7,177 nt of DNA, taken from positions 1 through 7,177 of the forward strand of contig JASHXW010000520.1 in the NCBI GenBank assembly GCA_030043395.1, written 5' to 3'. The DNA is from Streptosporangiaceae bacterium (GTDB lineage: Bacteria > Actinomycetota > Actinomycetes > Streptosporangiales > Streptosporangiaceae). The notes under the pieces are model-generated. The model made no database searches and was not told where the DNA came from. It saw only the letters and a program-made list of their open reading frames with translations. Both the position numbers and the translations under genes were made by a program. Shown in pieces: positions 1 to 7,100 of the stretch. Positions within the stretch are counted from its first letter, which is position 1. Each line of letters starts with the position of its first letter.

Positions 1-2073
1 AACCTCCTCGGCCTGGGCGGCAGGGACGTCGAGCACCTGCAGCGGCGCCGTCACGTCGCCGACTAGCTGCTGCATCGCAACCCCGTCGACGGTGCGGAAT
101 GCCGTGCGCAAGGCCTCGTGCCTGCGGACGATCTCATCGAGCGCCGCCCGCAACGCCACCGTGTCCACTTCGCCGTGCAGTGACACCGTGGCCTGGGTCG
201 TGTAGGCCAGGTTGCCCGGCGCGAGCTGCTCGAAGAACCACACCCGCTGCTGCTGCAGCGACAGCGGGACCGGCCGGCCCGCAGGCGCCTGGCGGGCCGG
301 CAGCCTGGACGGCATCGGCGGCGGGGAGCCCGGTTTCACGCCCTGAACTGCGTCACCTTGCCCCGCGCGCTCGTCAATCAGGGCGGCGATCGCCGACACC
401 GTCGGGACCCGGTACACGTCAGCCAGGCTCAGCGTGACGGCTAGCTGATCGGTGGCCTGCGCCGCCAGCCTGCCGGCGAGCAGCGAGTTGCCGCCTAGGG
501 CGAAGAAGTCATCCGCCGTGCCAACCTGCACGCAGCCCAGCAGCTCCGCCACGATCCCGGCCAGCGCACGCTCAGTCTGCGTCCGCGGCGGCGTGACAGC
601 CGACTCGGCGAGGCCGGCGGCGGCCCGGTCCGGAGCGGGCAACGCGGACCGGTCCACCTTTCCGCTTGGCGTGACTGGCAGCGCTGGCAGGACGACGATC
701 GCGGCGGGGACCATGTAGTAGGGCAGCCGCGACGCGGCGAAGTCGAGCAGCTCAGCGGGCGTGGCGTCGGCGGCCACGTAACCGATCAGGCGCGGGTCGG
801 CGGAACCCGCTCGCTCGGCGGCCACGAAGGACTCCCTGACCGCCGGGTGCTGCCGCAAGACAGCGGCCACCTCGCCCGGCTCTATCCGGAACCCGCGGAT
901 CTTGACCTGATCGTCGAACCGGCCGAGGTACTCGAAGGAGCCGTCGGCCCGGCGCCTGACCTTGTCCCCGGTCCGGTACATCCGTTCCCCGGGAACCGTG
1001 ATGTCCGGCACGAAGGACTTCGAAGTCGTCGCTGGGTCACCCAGGTAGCCGCGCGCCACGCAGGCGCCGGCCAGGCACATCTCACCGGGCTCGCCGTCCG
1101 GCACCGGGTCGAAGCCGTCGAGCACGTAGCACCGCACGCCGTCGACGGGAAACCCGATCGGGGGCGGCACCGGGCCATCAGGCTGGACCGCGGTGCTGGT
1201 GACGGCGACCGTGCATTCGGTCGGCCCGTACAGGTTGACCAGCGTGAAGGGCAGGCCTGATGGCACGCCGCGCATCAGGGCCGAGCCGCCAGTGTGCATC
1301 ACCCTGAGCACGGCGAAGGACGGCCACGGCTCATCCAGCACTGCCTCGGCCAGCGCCGTCGGCAGGAGCGTCGAGGTGATCCGCTCATCGGCAAGCCACG
1401 AAACGATGGCCGGCGCCGAGGCGCGCACGTGCGCTGGCGGTATCACCAGCGTGCCGCCGACGGCCAGGATGGGCCACGTGTCCCAGACCGACGCGTCGAA
1501 TCCGGGGCTGCTCATCAGCATCGCCCGGTCGCGCGGGTCCAGGGGAAATGCGCGCTGGCGCCAGCGGATCAGGCTGGCAAGGTTCCCGTGGCTCACCGCG
1601 ACGCCCTTGGGCCGGCCCGTCGAGCCGGACGTGAAGATCACGTAGGCCAGCGTGGACTCGTCCAGAAGGGGCCACGCCGCCAGCAGCTCCGGGGGTACTT
1701 CCGTCAGGTCGACGACTTCAAGATCGCGACCGCGTAGCGCGTCGTCTGACCGCGCCTGCGCTGTGCTGATCACGGCAGCCGCGCCGGACAGCGCCAGCAG
1801 CTCGCTGATCCGGGTAGCCGGGTGAGCGGGATCGAGCGGCAGGTATGCCGCGCCGGCGAGCAGCACGGACAGCTCGGCGACTACGAGTTCGGCCGATCGG
1901 CCGGCATAGACGGCAACGACGTCGTCTCGCCCGATTCCCCGGCGCGTGAGCCTGGCCGCGAGATCAGAGGCGTAACTCACCAGATCCAGGTAGGTCAGCT
2001 GCACCTCACCGTCCTGGACGGCGATTGCATTGGGTGCCCGAGCGACGCAGGACAAGAGGTCGTCGAGCACCAT
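1..2073 (-). CDS. Nonribosomal peptide synthetase, initiation A-PCP-C module (N-terminal part, runs off left edge)
   Basis: The reverse strand is open without a stop from 2073 to the window edge (691 codons), so the C-terminus is missing. It should activate an amino acid as its adenylate, load it on a carrier protein and pass it to a condensation domain. Adenylation motifs appear in order: LTYLDL (26-31), LLAGAAYLPLDP (71-82), FTSGSTGRPKG (147-157), FDASVW (192-197), NLYGPTE (280-286), YRTGD (366-370), RGFRIEPGEV (393-402) and PSGKVDR with the catalytic lysine K472. A carrier domain follows (about 498-568) with the phosphopantetheine serine S530 in LGGNSL. A condensation domain then begins with LSLQQQRVW (604-612) and RHEALRTAF (651-659); its catalytic HHxxxDG lies outside the window. 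No condensation domain precedes the A domain, so this looks like a loading module. The start at ATG 2073 is favoured over GTG 2076 and over an in-frame ATG at 2121, because the 16 extra codons have poor G/C third positions. No MbtH-like or tailoring gene is visible. Confidence 0.95.
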   Translation of the reverse strand, partial: MVLDDLLSCVARAPNAIAVQDGEVQLTYLDLVSYASDLAARLTRRGIGRDDVVAVYAGRSAELVVAELSVLLAGAAYLPLDPAHPATRISELLALSGAAAVISTAQARSDDALRGRDLEVVDLTEVPPELLAAWPLLDESTLAYVIFTSGSTGRPKGVAVSHGNLASLIRWRQRAFPLDPRDRAMLMSSPGFDASVWDTWPILAVGGTLVIPPAHVRASAPAIVSWLADERITSTLLPTALAEAVLDEPWPSFAVLRVMHTGGSALMRGVPSGLPFTLVNLYGPTECTVAVTSTAVQPDGPVPPPIGFPVDGVRCYVLDGFDPVPDGEPGEMCLAGACVARGYLGDPATTSKSFVPDITVPGERMYRTGDKVRRRADGSFEYLGRFDDQVKIRGFRIEPGEVAAVLRQHPAVRESFVAAERAGSADPRLIGYVAADATPAELLDFAASRLPYYMVPAAIVVLPALPVTPSGKVDRSALPAPDRAAAGLAESAVTPPRTQTERALAGIVAELLGCVQVGTADDFFALGGNSLLAGRLAAQATDQLAVTLSLADVYRVPTVSAIAALIDERAGQGDAVQGVKPGSPPPMPSRLPARQAPAGRPVPLSLQQQRVWFFEQLAPGNLAYTTQATVSLHGEVDTVALRAALDEIVRRHEALRTAFRTVDGVAMQQLVGDVTAPLQVLDVPAAQAEEV

Positions 2074-2082
2074 CACGAGTGG

Positions 2083-2088
2083 CCCTCT
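2083..2088 (-). promoter_or_regulatory. Ribosome binding site of the NRPS gene
   Basis: On the minus strand AGAGGG lies 9 nt before ATG 2073 and 6 nt before the adjacent GTG 2076. It supports a start at this GTG-ATG pair. A competing GAGG sits 7 nt before the in-frame ATG at 2121, so the start is not fully settled. Confidence 0.55.
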
Positions 2089-2220
2089 GTTACCAGGCGC
2101 CGATTCAGCCGCATTTCGCATGCGCGAACCTCGCTGACGGCCACCGCCAGCCTCTTCAGTAAGTAGCCGTACAGCCGACCGCTGATCTGACGCCCACCTC
2201 CACGCTGAGGTTCCCTGCTG

Positions 2221-2239
2221 GGCCCGCTTCCAGCGGGCC
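2221..2239. repeat. Perfect 8-bp GC-rich hairpin with 3-nt loop
   Basis: GGCCCGCT and AGCGGGCC are exact reverse complements separated by TCC. No T-run follows on either strand, so an ordinary intrinsic terminator is not supported. It lies 148 nt upstream of the NRPS start and 166 nt upstream of the rightward gene. It could be an mRNA leader structure or a protein binding site; the function is unknown. Confidence 0.6.
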
Positions 2240-2317
2240 ACGCTTTAGTGTCGCGTCGTGCCCACGAGCCTGCAACCCTCCGGTAAGGCGGCTAGGTTCG
2301 CGCCAGCTGTCCACCTC

Positions 2318-2346
2318 TTGCCGAAAGGCTGCTAATTAGGTAACTT
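2318..2346 (+). promoter_or_regulatory. Candidate promoter of the DPBB-ricin gene
   Basis: TTGCCG (2318-2323) and TAACTT (2341-2346) are 17 bp apart. They resemble the actinobacterial housekeeping pattern TTGACN / TANNNT. Transcription would begin near 2353 and leave a leader of about 50 nt before the ATG. The match is read by eye and the -35 is imperfect. Confidence 0.45.
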
Positions 2347-2356
2347 TCCTAACTAG
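2332..2356. promoter_or_regulatory. Inverted repeat over the -10 box, putative operator
   Basis: CTAATTAGG (2332-2340) and CCTAACTAG (2348-2356) pair at 8 of 9 positions around the spacer TAACTTT. The spacer is also the candidate -10 region. A dyad centred on the -10 element is a common arrangement for a repressor site. The element is A/T-rich against a GC-rich background, which suggests selection. The regulator is not identified. Confidence 0.5.
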
Positions 2357-2392
2357 CTCTCGGGCTGCCGTTCGCTGCCGTGTCCCAGCTTC

Positions 2393-2397
2393 GGAGG
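2393..2397 (+). promoter_or_regulatory. Ribosome binding site of the DPBB-ricin gene
   Basis: GGAGG lies 8 nt before ATG 2406, good spacing for an actinobacterial Shine-Dalgarno sequence, and fixes this start. Confidence 0.8.
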
Positions 2398-2405
2398 TCT
2401 CACCG

Positions 2406-3374
2406 ATGAAATCCTTTGCGCGCATCTGGATCACTGCGGGCGCCGTGGCCCTAGCGGCAGTCGGCCTCGTGGCAACCGCCGGCCCGAGCGGTGCCAGCCA
2501 GGCAGCCACCCATCCGAGCGCGGCTGCGGCCAAGGCGCCGAAGGCCGTCGACGTTTACGCGACCTACTACGGCTGGTACGACAACACCCCGCCAGGATGT
2601 GCGACGGCGTACTCCGGCTGCGCCGGCGGCAGCGGGACTTACCAGCATCCGATCACGTTCGCCAGCGACAAGCACGAGTTCGCCGTCGGCACGATCTTGT
2701 ATTACCCGACGATCGAGAAGTACGTCAGGATGGGCGACGACTGCCAGGAATGCGACCAGGACTGGTCAGGCAAGGGACCGGACGGCGGACCGCGCCTGCA
2801 CCACGTCGACATCTGGATCGGCGGCAAGGGCGGTAACGAGTTCGACGTCATCAACTGCGAGGACGCGCTGACCCAGGGCCTGCCTGATGGCAAGCCGTTG
2901 CTGACGCCGTTCATCGTCCATCCGCCATCGAACATGCCAGTCAGCAAGGAGCCGCTGTTCAACTCCAAGACCAACCACTGCTTTGGCGGCGCGACCACTA
3001 CCACGACTTACGGGCGGTACAAGAACGCCAAGTCCGGCAAGTGCCTTCAGGACCAAGGCGACAGCACCACGCCCGGCACGCGAGCCGGACTCGCGCCATG
3101 CAGCGCCGGCACTGCCGAGAAGCTAGCCTTCGACGGCGCGTTCTTCGTGATCGGGAAGCTCTGCCTGCAAACGCAGAGCGGTAAGCCCGGTGCTGCGATC
3201 ACGTTCGCGAACTGCAACGGCAATGACCGGGAGCAGTGGGAGATCAATCCGAACGGCACGATCGCCTGGATCCAGTACGCCAGGTGCATCGCCGACGTCT
3301 CCGGGAAGGTCGAGCTGGCCAAGTGCACCAGCTCAGCCGCTGACCACTGGAAGTTCAGCTCCGAGCCGGCCTAG
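2406..3374 (+). CDS. Secreted double-psi beta-barrel (RlpA/expansin-like) protein with C-terminal ricin-type lectin domain
   Basis: This complete 322-aa protein starts with a Sec-type signal peptide: K/R near the N-terminus, a hydrophobic stretch at about 8-25, and likely cleavage near residues 30-35. Residues about 48-158 resemble a double-psi beta-barrel of the RlpA/expansin/barwin type, with YATYYGWYDNTPPG at the start, then ITFAS, VGTILYYP, VRMGDDCQEC (D111, D112) and HHVDIWIGG (H133, D135). Several cysteines in it (C65, C72, C113, C116, C151) probably form disulfides outside the cell. A Thr-rich linker (about 196-202) leads to a ricin-type beta-trefoil (about 202-320), shown by YKNAKSGKCLQ, paired cysteines, a QW motif (Q277-W278) and a terminal DHWKF. 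The trefoil probably binds carbohydrate. The barrel may act on or bind peptidoglycan or plant/fungal polysaccharide; which one is not shown. The gene is monocistronic, divergent from the NRPS and convergent with the 180-aa gene. Confidence 0.85.
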   Translation: MKSFARIWITAGAVALAAVGLVATAGPSGASQAATHPSAAAAKAPKAVDVYATYYGWYDNTPPGCATAYSGCAGGSGTYQHPITFASDKHEFAVGTILYYPTIEKYVRMGDDCQECDQDWSGKGPDGGPRLHHVDIWIGGKGGNEFDVINCEDALTQGLPDGKPLLTPFIVHPPSNMPVSKEPLFNSKTNHCFGGATTTTTYGRYKNAKSGKCLQDQGDSTTPGTRAGLAPCSAGTAEKLAFDGAFFVIGKLCLQTQSGKPGAAITFANCNGNDREQWEINPNGTIAWIQYARCIADVSGKVELAKCTSSAADHWKFSSEPA

Positions 3375-3415
3375 CATCCGCTCGGCGAGGTCGAGCTCCG
3401 CGCTGGCTGGGCGGA
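3375..3415. other. Convergent intergenic gap
   Basis: Only 41 bases separate the two convergent stop codons. The ends carry a loose inverted repeat (around CTAGCATCCG and CGGACTAGC), but pairing is imperfect and no T-run follows on either strand. A bidirectional terminator is possible but not supported well enough to call. Confidence 0.4.
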
Positions 3416-3958
3416 CTAGCCGCCCTCGAAGGCGACCAACGTCACGACGAGGCCATTGCCTGCGCCGACAATCACGGCGTCGAAGGTGTGCTGGGTGACG
3501 GGATTCCACGTCGTCAGGTCGGTGTTCGTCCACCAGCGTGCGCCCGGTCCGATCAGGCGCGCCACTTCCGCGAAGGTGTCGGCAGGGTCGCCCTGGTAGC
3601 GCTGTATCCGGCGAGCGCGGCGCGACCGGTCCAGCCCGGTACTGGCTTCCAGGCTGACGAGCAACTCGATGGCGGTCGGCTCGTCAATCTCCCAGATCCG
3701 GTCCCAGAGCTCGTCCGCGTCCTCGGGCACGCTCACTTGCTGCTGCTGGAGCGAGCGGGCTGGGTTCCTTCTCATGGGGTCGCTGTCGGCCAGCAGGCCG
3801 ACGTCGCTGACGACGCCGAACACCACGTCAGGCACGTCAGCAGGGAGGCTCGCATCTGCCCGGGCAAGCAACTGGCCGTTGCCCAGTTCCCCGGTCAGGT
3901 CAGCGCAAAGGTCACGCAGGCGAGCCAGATCGTCAGCGTCAAGATCGCCAGCCTCCAT
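3416..3958 (-). CDS. Hypothetical acidic protein, 180 aa
   Basis: This frame is taken as real because its third codon positions are mostly G or C and its composition is ordinary, unlike the Arg/Ser-rich frames opposite. ATG 3958 is the first in-frame start, with an in-frame TGA five codons upstream. There is no clear Shine-Dalgarno sequence, so it may be translated from a short leader or be leaderless. I see no signal peptide or membrane segment, so the product is probably cytosolic. The N-terminal part (1-60) is Asp/Leu-rich. The middle (about 80-125) looks helical and charged, with LWDRIWEIDEPTAIELL. The C-terminal part has a Trp/Thr cluster (RWWTNTDLTTWNP) and ends in a hydrophobic, probably beta-strand, stretch. 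I do not recognise the family. It is convergent with the DPBB-ricin gene and divergent from the protease, so the context does not give a function. Confidence 0.7.
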   Translation of the reverse strand: MEAGDLDADDLARLRDLCADLTGELGNGQLLARADASLPADVPDVVFGVVSDVGLLADSDPMRRNPARSLQQQQVSVPEDADELWDRIWEIDEPTAIELLVSLEASTGLDRSRRARRIQRYQGDPADTFAEVARLIGPGARWWTNTDLTTWNPVTQHTFDAVIVGAGNGLVVTLVAFEGG

Positions 3959-4020
3959 GGCGGCAGTATGTCACCGGCACTCCAAGCAGACCGGTCAGTG
4001 CCGTTCCGGCGATGGCCACC

Positions 4021-4048
4021 TTGACCATTGCCGCCACTTTCGTAACTC
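4021..4048 (+). promoter_or_regulatory. Candidate promoter of the sedolisin gene
   Basis: TTGACC (4021-4026) is followed after 16 bp by TAACTC (4043-4048), near the TTGACN / TANNNT pattern. The leader to the ATG would be about 80 nt and would contain the hairpin and palindromes listed next. This call is by eye. Confidence 0.4.
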
Positions 4049-4083
4049 GCGGGGAAGTGCTTGGATGATCCACAGTCCGCGCT

Positions 4084-4101
4084 CACCTGGAAGCCCAGGT
4101 G
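4084..4101 (+). repeat. Perfect 7-bp hairpin in the protease leader
   Basis: CACCTGG and CCAGGTG are exact reverse complements around the loop AAGC, and an outer T-G wobble can extend the stem. No T-run follows. The stem lies about 20 nt before the Shine-Dalgarno sequence, so a role in mRNA stability or translation is possible. It could also be a regulator binding site. Confidence 0.5.
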
Positions 4102-4104
4102 GCT

Positions 4105-4118
4105 CCCGCGCGGGCCCG
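4105..4118. repeat. Overlapping GC palindromes next to the ribosome binding site
   Basis: CCCGCGCGGG (4105-4114) and CGGGCCCG (4111-4118) are perfect palindromes that overlap and end two bases before AGGAGG. In GC-rich DNA short palindromes arise easily by chance, so this is noted only for its position. Confidence 0.35.
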
Positions 4119-4120
4119 CT

Positions 4121-4126
4121 AGGAGG
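4121..4126 (+). promoter_or_regulatory. Ribosome binding site of the sedolisin gene
   Basis: AGGAGG, a full Shine-Dalgarno match, lies 8 nt before ATG 4135 and fixes the start. Confidence 0.85.
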
Positions 4127-4134
4127 TCCGCGCC

Positions 4135-7100
4135 ATGCACCGTCCCTCGCCGCCCGCCGCACTTCGCCGTCTGGCACCCGCGACAGTGATCGCGATGGCC
4201 GCACTGGTCTTCGCCATGATGGCGACCGCGATCGCCGCGCCCGCACGGGGCGCCGCCATCGCGCGGTCAGGGTTCGGGACATGGTCGACGGTCTTCGCCC
4301 GTCCCGCCACGCCTGCAGGCGCCCGCCCCATCGGCCGCGTTCCAGGCGCGACTGTGCTCAAGGGAGTCGTCGCGCTCAAGCCGCGCGACGCTGCGGCGCT
4401 GGCGGCGTATGCATCCGAGGTGACCACGCCACGCTCGCCGCTCTATGAGCACTACCTGGCATCCGGGCAGTTCGCCAGCCATTTCGGCCCCCGGCCAGCC
4501 ACGATCGCGGCCGTGGAGAACCACCTGCGGGCCGACGGCGTTCGCGTGACCGGAGTTTCTGGCAACGGCCTGCTAATTAACTTCTCCGCCAAGGCAGCCG
4601 CCGCGCAAGCGGCATTCGGTACCCGGCTTGAGCGTTACCGCCTGGCCGATGGCGCGACGGCATTCGCGCCGACGAGGGCGGTGGCGCTCCCGGCGAGCAT
4701 CGCCCCCGCCGTGCAGACCGTGCTCGGGCTCAACACGACCGCGCGGCCGGTAGCTGAGCCGCTGCAAGGCCGGCGAGGCGCTGGCTCGGAGCCCACTGTC
4801 AAGGCCCCGGCGACGGCCGACGGGCCGAAGGCGTGTGCCGCGGCTCGCGCAGACGCCGCCAGCTACGGCGGGCTGACCGACCAGCAGATCGCCTACTCCT
4901 ACGGCCTCGACGGTCTCTACAACTCTCATGCGGACGGCACTGGGCAGACGATCGCGGTGTACGAACTGGAGCCGTTCAACCGAAATGACATTCGTGTCTT
5001 CGACACCTGCTACTTCGGCGCCAGTAATGCCGCGGCGATGCTCAAGCGGCTCACCGTGGTTCCGGTCGACGGAGGCGGGCCGCTCGGGTACGGCTCTGGC
5101 GAGTCCGAGCTGGACATCGATGACGTCTCGGCTGTCGCGCCTGGTGCCAACATCGAGGTGTACGAGGCACCGAACACGTATTACGGCCTGGTCGACGAAT
5201 TCAACGCGATCGTCCAGGACGACACCGCTAAGGTTGCCACCTCGTCCTGGGCCTCGGGCTGCGAGGCCGACGTCCAGGCATTCGCGCCCGGTATCGAGCC
5301 GCTCGAGAACACCATCTTCGAGCAGGCCGCGATCCAGGGCCAGACGGTGCTCGACTGGGCCGGCGACGACGGGTCGGACGGCTGCGCGATCCACGGCAAC
5401 ACCCCGGTGCCGCCGATCCTGTCCCAGAACGTGGAAGGCGACCAGCCATACGTCCTGTCCGTTGGCGGCACGACGATCACCGACCCGACGTTCCCGCCGG
5501 CCGAGCAGGTCTGGAACGACGGCTCGAACTGGGGCGCCGGCGGTGGCGGCATCTCCCAGGTCTGGCCGGCACCGTCCTGGCAGACCGGAAGTCACGTCCC
5601 TGGATTCGACAATTCGGCGATCGTGAAGCGCGCGGAGGCCGTCGCGGGCACCGACTTCTGCGGCGCCGCAGTCTGCCGGGAAGTGCCCGACGTGACCGCG
5701 CAAGCGGATGAGTTCACCGGGGCGATCACCGTCTACGAGAGCCCGTACGGCGGATGGACCACGTTCGGCGGCACCTCGTCGTCGACTCCCCTGTGGGCGT
5801 CCATGCTGACGGACATCGCGTCGACGCCCGCGTGCGAGGCGAACGGCGGGCTCGGCTTCGTGCCGCCGAAGCTGTACGCGATCGGCGCCAACAAGGCGGA
5901 GGACGCCGCATCCTTCAACGACATCACTAAGGGCAACAACGACATCTTCGACGACGCGGGCGGGCTGTTCCCGGCGACCAAGGGCTACGACATGGCCTCT
6001 GGCCTGGGATCGCCACGAGTGACCGCACCCGGCGGCGGCAAGGGCCTTGCGTATTACCTGTGCGCTTCCCCGAGCGCGACAGCGGTCGCCGTGACCAGCG
6101 TCTCGCCGGAGGCCGTGCCTCAGGCCGGAGGGACGACCACCATCTCGGGGTCAGGGTTCGAGACCGCGAAGGGCGCGTCGGACGTCGCCGCCGTCCAGGT
6201 AGGCAGCGTCAACCTGCCGAGCTCCGACTTCACGGTGCAGGGCCCTGGCACGATCGCCCTGGACCTGCCGTCGTCCGCCGGTGAAGCGGGGGCCGGAGAC
6301 GTCAGCAACGGCACCGGAACCTACGCCGTGATGGTGACGCTCACCGACGGCCAGAGCAGCAAGCTCGGGCCGGCCACGCGCCTGACGTACTACGCGACGA
6401 CGGGGAGCCCGAAGGCGCTGCCTACCGTCGTCGGCGTGGGCATCCCGGGCGGCAACAAGGCCGGCGGGCAGGTCGTGACCGTCTACGGCTCGGGGTTCCA
6501 GGCCGGGACGGGAACGCCGTCGGTGACCTTCGGCGGCGTGGCGGGAAGTGACGTCAGCGTCATCAACGACAGCGAGTTGAAGGTGACCGTTCCCGCCTAC
6601 GCCGCAGGTGTCACCAAGTGCGCGACGAAGCTGAGCCCGGCGACCGACATCTGCCAGGTCGAGGTGCAAGTCCGGAACAGTAACGGAGTAAGCGCCGAGA
6701 GCACGATCCTGCCTGAGTACACCGGCCCGGCCGTTGGCGGCACCGGAGAGGAGGTTCCGGCCGCGACGGAGTTCGACTACTTCCCGACTCCGAGGATCAC
6801 GGGTATCTCGGTGACCGGAGGACTGGCCTCCGAGGCTGGCGGGAGCATCGCGACGATCACCGGCGTCGGCCTCGGCGAGCTGGACCTGGACTGGTACAAC
6901 GTCGGCCCCTACCAGTACCTCGATTCCGAGAACTACAGCGTGAATTACTACAGCGGTACCAGCATCCAGGTCGTGCTGCCAGCCGAGGCGGCCACCACGA
7001 CCTACCAGCAGGTGCCGGTGACCGTCCAGGCCGAGGGCAGCCTGAACAACGGCGACATCAAGGGCAAGGCTCCGAGCAACTCGGTGCCGGTCACCTACGC

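Larger units (their letters stand above)
2074..2405. other. Divergent intergenic region between the NRPS and the DPBB-ricin gene
   Basis: These 332 bases separate two divergent genes. On the NRPS side the minus-strand frame stays open up to a TAA near 2252, but its codons lack the local G/C third-position bias, so it is probably leader rather than coding. The region holds an 8-bp hairpin (2221-2239), a candidate plus-strand promoter (2318-2346) and an inverted repeat on its -10 element (2332-2356). I found no convincing -35/-10 pair for the NRPS on the minus strand. Confidence 0.7.

Noticed and set aside
847..1260. Plus-strand open frames opposite the NRPS
   Set aside because: They lie antisense to adenylation motifs in the correct order and have no domain of their own.
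2119..2121. In-frame upstream ATG for the NRPS, preceded by GAGG at 7 nt
   Set aside because: The 16 codons between it and the 2073 start (CGA, AAT, GCT, GAA, AGA and similar) lack the G/C third-position bias of the gene, and the A domain is already complete from 2073. It remains an alternative.
2122..2330. T-box, ydaO-type or cobalamin riboswitch in the divergent region
   Set aside because: The hairpin prompted a look, but I could not find the conserved core sequences of any of these classes on either strand.
3488..4024. Plus-strand open frame of 178 codons opposite the 180-aa gene
   Set aside because: Third-position G/C bias and residue composition favour the minus-strand frame, and no ribosome binding site was evident.
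3669..4448. Plus-strand open frame of 259 codons
   Set aside because: The Ser/Arg-rich product spans the antisense of the 180-aa gene, the intergenic region and the start of the sedolisin in another frame, so it conflicts with two better supported genes.
4570..4584. Second TGCTAATTAA-like sequence resembling the operator arm
   Set aside because: It is inside the protease coding sequence, encodes part of the prodomain (LLIN) and has no matching second arm, so the similarity looks accidental.
4573..5703. Minus-strand open frame of 376 codons
   Set aside because: It is antisense to the catalytic part of the sedolisin, whose motifs are unmistakable; such long antisense frames arise from GC-rich codon bias. 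The product is Arg/Val/Gly-rich with no recognisable domain.
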